NCBI RefSeq assembly: GCF_003987065.1
Contig: NZ_PIPY01000009.1
Location: 58,428-122,427 of the forward strand
Origin: Pseudidiomarina insulisalsae
GTDB taxonomy: Bacteria > Pseudomonadota > Gammaproteobacteria > Enterobacterales > Alteromonadaceae
Length of the DNA: 64,000 nucleotides
Direction of reading: 5' to 3'
In this document: positions 29,241 through 37,623 of the stretch, in pieces
Position numbering within the stretch: the stretch's first letter is position 1
How the letters are laid out: each line of letters starts with the position of its first letter
The notes under the pieces: generated by a model
What the model was told of the DNA's origin: nothing
Database searches by the model: none
The model's input: only the letters and a program-made list of their open reading frames with translations
Translations under genes and position numbers: made by a program

Positions 29241-30425
29241 TCACGCAAACAAGTCCACGTGCCCGGGGGGCACATGGAGGTGTTGCTCGGAAGCAGAGTT
29301 ATCATGATCATTCTCGGCCGATTCACGCCAAGCTGTAGGGTGAGATGACGAATGTTGTTGCTGTTGTTGTTGAAATCCTTGTTGTTCGCGCTGAAATGAC
29401 TGACCTGAGGCAGTAGAACGTTGCTCTGACACCTGGGTTTCGCCAAGCTGCAGACCCAGGCCCTGCAATTGCTCGCGTAATTGTGGCAAGGCCGTTTCGA
29501 TAGCCTGGCGTACCTGTCCGTTGCTGGTAGTAATTTGTAGCTGGGTTTCCTGTCCTTGCTGCTGCAACTGAATCTGAATCGGGCCGAGTTCAGCCGGGCG
29601 GGTATGAATGGTTACCTGCTGCTGATTTTTGACCACTAGCTGCACCATCTGCTGGCTTAGTTCATTGGTACCTGCGGGAGTGTATAGCGGTTGTTGCATC
29701 GTTAGCTGGGACGCAGGCGTAACCGATGTTGCGGTAGTGCTGCTAACAGCTGCCGTTGTGGCTAATGCCAGGGTGCTTGTTGTTTCAGCTGTGACTGAAA
29801 CGGCGGTATGGGGGACAGTAGCGGGCAATGGCTCTGCCGGTTGCAGTATTTTTGGCACGCCTGGTTGCATCTGCTTGACCTGGACTGACGGTTGCGGTTG
29901 CTCTGGCCATGTCTGTTGCTCTGTCAGATTTAACGTCTGCGCTACGGTTTTTGTAACTGCTTGTTGGTGCTGAGGCAATAGCGGTGCCGATTCTCTTTGT
30001 AATACTGAGATGTCGTGCGGCAACTGGACGTTCAGTGGCGCGTCATACTGTGCGGTGGCGACGTTTCGGGTCGGCTCCGGCGCAGGTTGCCACTGGGTTA
30101 ATTCCAGTGGCACTGACGTCTTTTGAGTCGCCGGCGGCGGTGCAATGGCTGTTTGCTGAGTCATTGCCGTATACGGAGTAATTGCAGGTAGCACCGCCTG
30201 CGTTAGCGGGGCAGAAAGTTCCGGATCGCTGCTGCTTTCAGTGCCGCCCTGCGGTTCTTGCTGGGTTGAGATGGGCTGCTGCGCGATCGGTTGTTGTGAA
30301 ATTTGCTGTTGCAATAACTGGATAAAAGCTGTGCTGCCTGCAGCTGTGCTTGCGCGCAATTGCCCGGTGCCGCTGGCATTCAGCGGGCGGTCAGCGGAAA
30401 GCAAGTTAAGTAACGCAAGTTGCAT
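29241..30425 (-). CDS. fliK: Flagellar hook-length control protein FliK
   Basis: A 394-residue Gln/Pro/Thr-rich ruler with the conserved C-terminal Flg_hook domain (TRPAELGPIQIQLQQQGQETQLQITTSNGQVRQAIETALPQLREQLQGLGLQLG, about residues 285-340), which switches FlhB specificity when the hook is complete. I start at the ATG at 30425 because AAAGGA lies just before it. The C-terminus has a run of six Gln codons. A second FliK-like protein is at 41588. Confidence 0.94.
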   Translation of the reverse strand: MQLALLNLLSADRPLNASGTGQLRASTAAGSTAFIQLLQQQISQQPIAQQPISTQQEPQGGTESSSDPELSAPLTQAVLPAITPYTAMTQQTAIAPPPATQKTSVPLELTQWQPAPEPTRNVATAQYDAPLNVQLPHDISVLQRESAPLLPQHQQAVTKTVAQTLNLTEQQTWPEQPQPSVQVKQMQPGVPKILQPAEPLPATVPHTAVSVTAETTSTLALATTAAVSSTTATSVTPASQLTMQQPLYTPAGTNELSQQMVQLVVKNQQQVTIHTRPAELGPIQIQLQQQGQETQLQITTSNGQVRQAIETALPQLREQLQGLGLQLGETQVSEQRSTASGQSFQREQQGFQQQQQQHSSSHPTAWRESAENDHDNSASEQHLHVPPGHVDLFA

Positions 30426-30447
30426 AGCTATCCTTTTACCCGCAAGC

Positions 30448-30897
30448 TTAATCAATCAGCTTGCTGCGATGCGCGTGAAATTGTTGCGCAAGTTCATCGG
30501 TTTGCCGCTGCTCGCGGCGCTGTTGCAGCTGTTGCTGCGTATCTCGCTGGCGTTGCTGCAAGGTTGAAAATGCCTGCCAGCGCTGCTGCTGCTGTTGCCA
30601 GTGTTGCTGGCTTACATCGGTCTTTTGTTGCTGTTGCGTCAGTAATCCCTGCGCCTGCCCGATAGCGTTATCAAGACCGTGCAGAAACTGGCGGTAGGTG
30701 CTCACCAGAGTGGTGGACATACCGCGACCTAATTGCAGTTGTAACTGCGTAGCGTACTCGCTACGGTACTGTTGCAGTCGCTGTAGTTGCTGCTCAATAT
30801 GAGAGGTATTGCGCTGGTTTTCCGCAACCATTTGCAACGCCTCACGTTTTGCTTGTTCAGCGTTATTTAACAAACGCTCCAGCACGTGATTATTCAT
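30448..30897 (-). CDS. fliJ: Flagellar export chaperone FliJ
   Basis: A 149-residue, almost wholly helical, Gln-rich coiled-coil protein, as expected for FliJ, the central stalk of the FliI ATPase ring. It overlaps the fliI end by eight bases and precedes fliK. Call rests on position, length and coiled-coil character ([27 protein letters not shown]). Confidence 0.93.
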   Translation of the reverse strand: MNNHVLERLLNNAEQAKREALQMVAENQRNTSHIEQQLQRLQQYRSEYATQLQLQLGRGMSTTLVSTYRQFLHGLDNAIGQAQGLLTQQQQKTDVSQQHWQQQQQRWQAFSTLQQRQRDTQQQLQQRREQRQTDELAQQFHAHRSKLID

Positions 30898-32248
30898 TAT
30901 GCCCTCCGGTGAGCGAAACTAAGCTTTTAATTGCGGCCTCAAAAGTGGCTTGTTCATCCATTTGCTGTTGCAGGAATGCCGCGATGCGGGGGTAGCTCTG
31001 CACCGCCTGATCAAGTAAGGCATCGTGTCCGGACTGATAAGCGCCGACACTGATAAGATCGTGATTACGCTGATAGGTTGCGAACAGACGTTTCAGCCGC
31101 TGACTGGCCGACAATTGCTGCTGACTGACGATGGCTGGCATGACGCGGCTGATCGAAGCTTCAATATCGATGGCCGGATAATGCGCGCTTTCCGCCAGCC
31201 GCCGCGACAATACAATGTGGCCGTCAAGAATGGCCCGGGCAGCATCTGCGATTGGGTCTTGCTGGTCGTCGCCCTCAGTCAATACGGTGTAAAATGCGGT
31301 AATAGTGCCGCCGCCCGGCTTACCAGTTCCGGCGCGCTCAACAATAGCTGGCAATTTGGCAAAGACGCTGGGCGGGTAGCCTTTGGTCACCGGGGGCTCA
31401 CCAACGGCAAGAGCAATTTCCCGTTGCGCCATGGCGTAGCGCGTAAGTGAGTCCATAATTAATAAAACATGCTCGCCCTTATCGCGGAAGTCCTCCGCCA
31501 GGCGCGTGGCGTAAGCCGCACCCTGCAAGCGTTCTAACGGCGAGGTATCTGCCGGTGCGGCAACAATCACGGAACGCTTTCGGCCTGCCTCACCAAGACT
31601 TGTCTCGATGAACTCCTGTACTTCACGACCGCGCTCGCCGATTAAAGCAACCACAATTCGGTCGGCGTCGGTAAAACGAGCCATCATACCCAGCAGTACT
31701 GACTTGCCCACCCCCGAACCGGCAAATAAACCGATGCGCTGGCCCCGCCCGACCGTTAGCAAGCTGTTGATGGCGCGCACGCCAACGTCGATGGGGGTAG
31801 CAATGGGCGCGCGCTGCATGGGGTTAATAGTTTTGTGGCTGAGTTCACCAAAATGTTGATGCTGACGCAGGTCTTTGCCATCAAGGGGGCGTCCGAGGCC
31901 GTCAAGAACCCGGCCGGACAGTTGCGCGCCCAACGGGTAGCGGCGCTGACTCTGTTTACCATGCAGTGGGCGGATACGCGCTCCGGGGGTTAAATGCGGG
32001 GCATGTTCCAGTGGCATAAGAAAGGTGACGTCGCGGGCAAAGCCCACAACTTCTGCGGCGACAGATTGTTGGTCAGCCTCGATCATACAGGCACTACCGA
32101 CCGGCAGGTTCAGACCGGCCGCCTCCAGCACCACGCCGGTAGCACGGGTAAGCCTTCCCACCCGCTGCCATTGCGGCAGTTGTGCTAAGCGCTGCTGCAC
32201 TTGTCGCACGCTGGTGCGCCACCGCTCGGTATACTCAGTGTGCGCCAT
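30890..32248 (-). CDS. fliI: Flagellum-specific ATPase FliI
   Basis: A 452-residue F1-beta-like ATPase of the export apparatus. The Walker A motif [12 protein letters not shown], the [14 protein letters not shown] segment and the Walker [26 protein letters not shown] signature are intact. I start at the ATG at 32248 ([10 protein letters not shown]), 14 bases inside fliH; the in-frame start at 32308 would read deep into fliH. Confidence 0.97.
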   Translation of the reverse strand: MAHTEYTERWRTSVRQVQQRLAQLPQWQRVGRLTRATGVVLEAAGLNLPVGSACMIEADQQSVAAEVVGFARDVTFLMPLEHAPHLTPGARIRPLHGKQSQRRYPLGAQLSGRVLDGLGRPLDGKDLRQHQHFGELSHKTINPMQRAPIATPIDVGVRAINSLLTVGRGQRIGLFAGSGVGKSVLLGMMARFTDADRIVVALIGERGREVQEFIETSLGEAGRKRSVIVAAPADTSPLERLQGAAYATRLAEDFRDKGEHVLLIMDSLTRYAMAQREIALAVGEPPVTKGYPPSVFAKLPAIVERAGTGKPGGGTITAFYTVLTEGDDQQDPIADAARAILDGHIVLSRRLAESAHYPAIDIEASISRVMPAIVSQQQLSASQRLKRLFATYQRNHDLISVGAYQSGHDALLDQAVQSYPRIAAFLQQQMDEQATFEAAIKSLVSLTGGHNE

Positions 32249-32975
32249 GTTCAGCTCCGCGTACCTGGCTGAGCAGGCGCTGCCAACGGCTTTCCAGGCT
32301 GGCGTCAATTTCGCCGCTATCGCTCACCAGACGACAACCGTATCGTGCCAGCGACGGGTCAGCCTGTAAGCTCCAGCCATGTTGGGCGAGCTCGTCGGCA
32401 AGCTGCTGTTGCAACAACGGGTAGTCTTCGGGGTGTACCAGCAAGATGGGCTTTTGCTGCAGCATTGGATCGGCCTGAATAATGTCGCGCACCAGCGTAA
32501 CTATGTGTTCAGGATGAGCGGAAAGCGCCTCACCAGCCAGTTGCTGTCCGACGGTCAGCGCCAGTTGCACCAGGCTTTCACCCATTTGTTCATCAAGCTG
32601 GTGCAGTGCCTGCTGAAAGTTCGCAATCAGCTGACCAAGACCGGCCAACTGCTGCTGCCGCTCTTCATTCAGCTGCGTTTCCAGCGCCGCGATTACTTCA
32701 GCCTTGCCGGCCGCATAGCCTTCCTCATGGCCTGCCTGGTATCCCGCGTTTTTACCTTCTGTGTAACCTTCTTTCTGACCTTGTTTGTACCCTTGTTCGT
32801 AACCTTTCTGGTCCGCTTCAGGAGAACGCTGCGACGGTCGGGTTTCAGGCGTAGCGGGTTCCTGCGCAGCTTCGGCGCTGGCGTCGAGCTGCTGCCACTG
32901 CCAACGCTGCCATTGCCTGTCGGTAGCGGCGGGGCGCGCGTCGGCCGCAGGCATAAGTCGCTTAAACGTAGGCAT
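32235..32975 (-). CDS. fliH: Flagellar assembly protein FliH
   Basis: A 246-residue regulator of the FliI ATPase. The centre has the Gly-rich heptad-like region [34 protein letters not shown] (GxxxG repeats typical of FliH), followed by the conserved C-terminal domain with [15 protein letters not shown] use the ATG at 32975 (MPTFKRL); a GTG at 32981 is an alternative. It overlaps fliG by 14 bases and fliI by 14. Confidence 0.95.
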   Translation of the reverse strand: MPTFKRLMPAADARPAATDRQWQRWQWQQLDASAEAAQEPATPETRPSQRSPEADQKGYEQGYKQGQKEGYTEGKNAGYQAGHEEGYAAGKAEVIAALETQLNEERQQQLAGLGQLIANFQQALHQLDEQMGESLVQLALTVGQQLAGEALSAHPEHIVTLVRDIIQADPMLQQKPILLVHPEDYPLLQQQLADELAQHGWSLQADPSLARYGCRLVSDSGEIDASLESRWQRLLSQVRGAEHGAH

Positions 32976-33981
32976 CGTCACCGCTACTCAAGACAATATC
33001 GCCGGCATCTGCCAAGCGACGTACCACCTGCAAAATAGCCTTTTGTTCGGCTTCGACCTGAGAAAGTCGCATCGGACCGCGTGATTCCATTTCTTCCCGT
33101 ACCAGGCTTGCTGCGCGTTGCGACATATTGCGTAAGAATTTCTCGGCAAGATCTTTGGGTGCGCCTTTAAGTGCAGTTACCAACGCCGGCGTTTCGATCT
33201 GACGCAGCAAGGTCTGAATACTACGGTCATCGAGATCAATCAGGTTCTCGAATAAGAACATTTCATCAATGATCTTCTGCGCTAGTTCGTCATTGTAAGC
33301 ACGGATGTTTTCCAGTGCCGTGTCTTCCTGCCCCGTGCTGAGTAAGTTAAGAATTTCGGCGGCGGTGCGCACACCACCCATCTTGCTGCGTTTCAGCGAC
33401 TGCCCGTCAAGCATGCCACCCAGCACCTCGGTTAATTCTTGCAATGCCGCCGGTTGTACGCCGCTGAAGGTAGCGATTCGCAACACCACATCATTACGTA
33501 AGCGCTCGTCAAAGTGCTCCAGTACACCTGCGGCCTGGGCGCGCTCAAGGTGAATGAGGATGGTGGCGATAATCTGCGGGTGCTCGTCTCTGATCATCTC
33601 GGCAACTTCAGGCACATCCATCATATTCAAAGCTTCAATACCAATATGGTCGGCTTTTTGTTCAAGCACATCCTCGATCATGGTATTGGCCCGCTCGGCC
33701 CCCAACGCCTTGGTTAGTACGGAACGAATGTAATCGTCGTACTTTTCAATGGGCGGCATGGTCGCCAGTTGCTCATGGAAGCCTTCCAGCACGGATTTGA
33801 TTTCAGCGTGCGATAAGTCATCGAGCTTGGTCATTTCTTTGCTGATGCGCTGGATCTGTTGCGGCGCAAGGTGGCGAAAAACCTCGGCCGCTGACTCTTC
33901 TTCGAGAATGAGAAGCATGATGGCCGCGCGTCGTAAGCCAGGACCTTTCGCGGCAGTGGTTGCTGAATTAGCCATTGTCAT
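32962..33981 (-). CDS. fliG: Flagellar motor switch protein FliG
   Basis: A 339-residue C-ring protein that contacts the stator. N-terminal FliF-binding, middle and C-terminal domains are all present. The hydrophobic EHPQIIATILIHL motif (about residues 134-146) is conserved, and the C-terminal torque helix region around FENLIDLDDRSIQTLLRQIE is intact. It overlaps fliF by 14 bases. Confidence 0.98.
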   Translation of the reverse strand: MTMANSATTAAKGPGLRRAAIMLLILEEESAAEVFRHLAPQQIQRISKEMTKLDDLSHAEIKSVLEGFHEQLATMPPIEKYDDYIRSVLTKALGAERANTMIEDVLEQKADHIGIEALNMMDVPEVAEMIRDEHPQIIATILIHLERAQAAGVLEHFDERLRNDVVLRIATFSGVQPAALQELTEVLGGMLDGQSLKRSKMGGVRTAAEILNLLSTGQEDTALENIRAYNDELAQKIIDEMFLFENLIDLDDRSIQTLLRQIETPALVTALKGAPKDLAEKFLRNMSQRAASLVREEMESRGPMRLSQVEAEQKAILQVVRRLADAGDIVLSSGDDAYV

Positions 33982-35740
33982 CCTCGTTCATCCAGGCTTG
34001 TAAAATACGGGCGACCTGACGCGGATTGTCGCGCGCCGCTTGTTTCGCCTGACTGAGTGCCTCAGTGTAATGTTGCTCGGCGCCTGATTTCGGCCAGCGG
34101 AAGTCATTGCCTGACGTAGCGGCTCCCGGCTTTGCACTCGTGCCTTGAGGCGCTTCGGGGTCGGCCTTGACCTTGTAATCCGAAGCAGATGTGCTGTCGC
34201 CGTCATCATCGCCGGCAACCGCATGGAAGCCCTGTTGCCCGTTGCTAGTTACGCTGTTATTTAGATTGGAATTCAGCTGCCAGCGACGGATAAGCGGTCG
34301 CATAATGAGCAAATAAAAGCCGAGAATCAGTAGTGCGGCGGCAACATAACGCATCACCTGTGCAATCAGTCCGGTAACCTCGGGTGTCTGATACCAGTTA
34401 CTGGTTGCAGGGGTGGCCGGGTCAGCTTCAATGAAAGCGCTGTTGATGACCTCCAGTTGATCACCACGCTCGGCAGAGAATCCCATGGCCTGACGCACCA
34501 GGCGCTGTATGGCATCAAGCTCTTCTTCACTGCGTGGCACTGTTTCGGTCGCGCCGTCGGCACTGAGACTGCGATGATGGTCCACTACCACCGCGACAGA
34601 AAGCCGTTGAATGACACCCTGCTCGTGCTGGATATGTTCGACGCTACGGTCCACCTCGTAATTAACCACCTGATCCTGCTGTAGCTGCTGTGGCGTGGTA
34701 CTGGCGGCGAGCTCATCGGTGTTTGTTTCTTCGCCGGAATTGATCACCGCGGTGGTGATACCCGGCGGAGTATTACTCAGGGTGCCGGGAACCCCGCCGG
34801 CCGCTTGCAGATCACCGCTCATGTTGGTATTGCGCTGAATGCTGCGAATCGCGGCACGTTCCGGGTCCTGATTCGGCGCATAACGCTCGGCGGTGGCTTC
34901 ACGTTGTGAAAAATCGATATCGGCGACCACCTGTGCCCGAACGTTATCACTGCCAAGAATAGGCTTTAAAATAGCCTCAATACGCTGCTGATAACCGCGC
35001 TCAACTTCCCGAATGTAGTCGAGCTTGCTGCCATTTAGCGAACCTGAGGCGGCCTCTTGTGATAACAAGTCACCGCGCTGGTCGACGACTGTGACTTGGT
35101 CGGGCGCCAGTTCGGCGACGCTGCTGGCCACCATGTGGACAATAGCAGCCACCTGGCTTTGTCCCAATTTGCGCCCCGGGTGGAGCGTTAAGATGACAGA
35201 GGCTTTCGCCGGTTGCTGGTCACGCACAAAAACCGAATCTTTCGCCATTGCCAGGTGCACCCGGGCTTTGGCAACCGGCCCCAGGGCTTCCATGGAACTT
35301 GCCAGCTCACCTTCCAGCGCGCGCTGATAGTTTACTTTTTCCGCAAACTGACTAATGCCGAAGGCCTGATTATCCAGCAGGTTAAAGCCGACGTTACCGG
35401 TATTAGGTAATCCTTGTTCGGCCAGTTGCAGGCGCAATTTATGCACCTGGTCGGCCGGAACCGAAATGGTGCCATTGCCATTCAGTTCATAGGTGATTTG
35501 CCGGGCATCAAGCTCTGCGATGATCTGGCCACCGTCGGCTTCACTCAGGTTACTGTAAAGCACGCGGTAGGTAGGCGTGCTTAACCATAGTAGTAACGCA
35601 ACAACTAATGCTATCAGTGCCGCACCGCCGATCAGCAATGGCACGAAGCCTTGCGTTTTAAGGGTCTGAAGCCAAGGTGCCGAAGCATTGGCGGGGCGTG
35701 GGGCTGAATTGTCAGCCGCCTGGCTGGTGGTAGCATTCAT
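33968..35740 (-). CDS. fliF: Flagellar MS-ring protein FliF
   Basis: A 590-residue MS-ring protein with two membrane helices (about residues 33-52 and 445-465) flanking the large periplasmic ring-building region (YRVLYSNLSEADGGQIIAELDARQI ... RVHLAMAKDSVFVRDQQPAKASVILTLHPG). The C-terminus (KQAARDNPRQVARILQAWMNEDD) is the FliG-binding tail. I prefer the ATG at 35740, with AGAG upstream, over the ATG at 35794, which lacks a ribosome binding site. First gene of the fliFGHIJKLMNOPQR run, divergent from fliE. Confidence 0.96.
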   Translation of the reverse strand: MNATTSQAADNSAPRPANASAPWLQTLKTQGFVPLLIGGAALIALVVALLLWLSTPTYRVLYSNLSEADGGQIIAELDARQITYELNGNGTISVPADQVHKLRLQLAEQGLPNTGNVGFNLLDNQAFGISQFAEKVNYQRALEGELASSMEALGPVAKARVHLAMAKDSVFVRDQQPAKASVILTLHPGRKLGQSQVAAIVHMVASSVAELAPDQVTVVDQRGDLLSQEAASGSLNGSKLDYIREVERGYQQRIEAILKPILGSDNVRAQVVADIDFSQREATAERYAPNQDPERAAIRSIQRNTNMSGDLQAAGGVPGTLSNTPPGITTAVINSGEETNTDELAASTTPQQLQQDQVVNYEVDRSVEHIQHEQGVIQRLSVAVVVDHHRSLSADGATETVPRSEEELDAIQRLVRQAMGFSAERGDQLEVINSAFIEADPATPATSNWYQTPEVTGLIAQVMRYVAAALLILGFYLLIMRPLIRRWQLNSNLNNSVTSNGQQGFHAVAGDDDGDSTSASDYKVKADPEAPQGTSAKPGAATSGNDFRWPKSGAEQHYTEALSQAKQAARDNPRQVARILQAWMNEDDNG

Positions 35741-35946
35741 GCAATTACTCTGTGGTGCGTCGCTGCTCAGTAAACGGAATTTTGAAGCCATCATTATGGG
35801 AGCATGGAAACGAGTTAAAGGAGTGAATAAGCAACTTTTTTAGGGGCTATTACGGCTTTCGGTCAGCACGACGGTTGCTATTGTTACGCAGTTCCTAATG
35901 ACCGCTAATTACCAGGCCTGTACTGGCTAAAAAGAGAAAGAATGTT

Positions 35947-36264
35947 ATGAGTGTTCCGGCTATTCAGACCGCTTTGCAGAAATTAGAAGCATTACAGCAA
36001 CAGGCGCAAAGCCAGTCAGTCAACGCGGGGGCTCCGCAGGGACCCAGCTTTGCCAATGAGTTGCAGCAGTCGGTGGAGCGCATTAACCAGTTGCAACAAG
36101 TTTCGGGAAGCACGACACAGGCGTTTCAACTGGGCGACCCTAAGGTGTCACTGCAGGAAGTGATGATCGCAAAACAAAAAGCCGGTCTGGCGTTTGATAT
36201 GGGCGTACAGGTGCGTAATAAGCTGGTTAGTGCCTATAAAGAAATTATGAATATGCAGGTATAA
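35947..36264 (+). CDS. fliE: Flagellar hook-basal body adaptor FliE
   Basis: A 105-residue protein joining the MS ring/export gate to the rod. The C-terminal GDPKVSLQEVMIAKQKAGLAFDMGVQVRNKLVSAYKEIMNMQV is the family signature. It is transcribed opposite to fliF across a 206-base divergent region, the expected site of FlhDC-dependent promoters. It ends convergent with the flagellin gene and shares its terminator hairpin. Confidence 0.97.
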   Translation: MSVPAIQTALQKLEALQQQAQSQSVNAGAPQGPSFANELQQSVERINQLQQVSGSTTQAFQLGDPKVSLQEVMIAKQKAGLAFDMGVQVRNKLVSAYKEIMNMQV

Positions 36265-36268
36265 AAAA

Positions 36269-36292
36269 ACCAAGCCCCGAGTGAGGCTTGGT
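36269..36292 (-). terminator. Intrinsic terminator of the flagellin gene
   Basis: Inverted repeat ACCAAGCC (36269-36276) and GGCTTGGT (36285-36292) around an 8-base loop. On the minus strand the hairpin is followed by a run of seven T, a strong rho-independent terminator for fliC. On the plus strand no T run follows, so it would only stall fliE transcripts. Confidence 0.88.
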
Positions 36293-36316
36293 CTGCAGTG
36301 CGTTGTTGGGTCGGGA

Positions 36317-37429
36317 TTAGCCCAACAGCGACAACACTGATTGTGGCAGCTGATTTGCCTGTGCCAGTACCGAGGTACCTGCTTGCTGCAAGATTTGTGA
36401 ACGGGTCATGCTTGCAACTTCTACTGCGTAGTCCGCATCTTCAATACGTGAACGCGCAGCCGCCAGGTTGGTTTCGTTGGTTTGCAGGTTAGTGATTGCA
36501 GACTCGAAACGGTTTTGAATCGCACCTAAGTCAGAACGTAGTGTGTCAACGTCGCTAAGCGCTGAGTCGATAGCGGCCAATGGAGAGGTTGAACGTTCAG
36601 ACAGGATAGTTGCAGTACCTGAATCAAAGTTTACAGCCAAGGAACCGTCGTTAGCACCTGTACCACCACCGTCTGTGATGGCGAAGGCAGTGGATTCGTC
36701 TACAGCGATGTATGCCGCATCACCGTTTGCATCGGTACCGCCAACATACCACTGACCAGATGAGTCTTGCTCAAGTGATGAAGCAGTGAAGTTGCCGCTT
36801 GAATCAGAGTTATTGAAACTGACCTTCGCAGCTAGGATATTTTCACCGTTACCGTCAGTTACATCACCGTCGGCGTAAGCAGTTAAGCCTGACGCATCAA
36901 CACCGTTTACATTGAAGGTGTTCATGTTCAATGTCGTTGAGTTGATTTCTTTAAGATTAACGTCGATCTTCTCACCGTCGTTCGCACCGACCTGAATTGA
37001 CAGGGCTTGGTCTGATGCCAGTACTTTCGTGCCGTTGAAGCTGGTTTCAGATGAAATACGGTCAATTTCACTTAAACGTTGACCGATTTCAGCCTGGATT
37101 GAGTCCAGGTCGTCTTGTGAATTGGTACCATTTTGCGCCTGAACGCTCAGCTCACGAATACGCTGCAGGTTATCGTTTACCTGGTTCAGTGCACCTTCTG
37201 CTGTTTGTGCGACAGAGATACCGTCGTTTGCGTTACGCTGTGCCTGTGACAAACCGGTGATTTGTGAAGACATACGGTTTGCGATGGCTTGGCCAGCAGC
37301 GTCATCTTTTGCGCTGTTAATACGCAGGCCAGACGAAAGACGCTCCATTGAAGTTTGCAATGCAGATTGCGACTTCATCAGGTTTTGCTGACCAATCATC
37401 GAGGTAATGTTGGTATTGATTACTGACAT
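36317..37429 (-). CDS. fliC: Flagellin FliC
   Basis: A 370-residue flagellin. The N-terminal D0/D1 (INTNITSMIGQQNLMKSQSALQTSMERLSSGLRINSAKDDAAGQAIANRM) and C-terminal D1/D0 (RSRIEDADYAVEVASMTRSQILQQAGTSVLAQANQLPQSVLSLLG) are conserved. The middle part (about residues 170-275) is a short variable, acidic, Asp/Ser/Gly-rich domain. It has its own sigma-28 promoter and terminator. It is the only flagellin in the window. Confidence 0.97.
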   Translation of the reverse strand: MSVINTNITSMIGQQNLMKSQSALQTSMERLSSGLRINSAKDDAAGQAIANRMSSQITGLSQAQRNANDGISVAQTAEGALNQVNDNLQRIRELSVQAQNGTNSQDDLDSIQAEIGQRLSEIDRISSETSFNGTKVLASDQALSIQVGANDGEKIDVNLKEINSTTLNMNTFNVNGVDASGLTAYADGDVTDGNGENILAAKVSFNNSDSSGNFTASSLEQDSSGQWYVGGTDANGDAAYIAVDESTAFAITDGGGTGANDGSLAVNFDSGTATILSERSTSPLAAIDSALSDVDTLRSDLGAIQNRFESAITNLQTNETNLAAARSRIEDADYAVEVASMTRSQILQQAGTSVLAQANQLPQSVLSLLG

Positions 37430-37489
37430 AGTCCTATTCCTTATTTGTTTTCAAATTGGGCTGCCGTAGTGGCCTGCCGTCAATCATAG

Positions 37490-37516
37490 TTATCGGAACC
37501 TCATCACAAAGCTTTA
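37490..37516 (-). promoter_or_regulatory. Sigma-28 promoter of flagellin
   Basis: On the minus strand TAAAGCTT (37516-37509), 11 bases, then TCCGATAA (37497-37490). One mismatch in each element from the FliA consensus. The flagellin start codon is about 60 bases downstream at 37429. Confidence 0.9.
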
Positions 37517-37552
37517 GAGTTTTTTTTAAGAAAATACCGTTACTTGGCCAAT

Positions 37553-37579
37553 TAAAGCTTTAGGATGGCAGGCCGATAA
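37553..37579 (+). promoter_or_regulatory. Sigma-28 promoter of the PilZ/HD-GYP-like gene
   Basis: TAAAGCTT (37553-37560), 11 bases, then a perfect GCCGATAA (37572-37579). It is back to back with the flagellin promoter and has the same -35 octamer. The downstream gene starts at 37624. Confidence 0.92.
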
Positions 37580-37623
37580 AGGCAAACGAAAGATCTCTCG
37601 GGAGTAGTGGCAATAGTAGTGGC

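Noticed and set aside
29350..29390. CAA/CAG-rich tract in fliK as a phase-variation switch
   Set aside because: It is an interrupted trinucleotide run; slippage would change Gln number but not the frame, so no on/off switching is expected.
32249..32308. Longer FliI starting at 32308
   Set aside because: The extra 20 residues overlap fliH and have no FliI similarity; the ATG at 32248 fits the family start.
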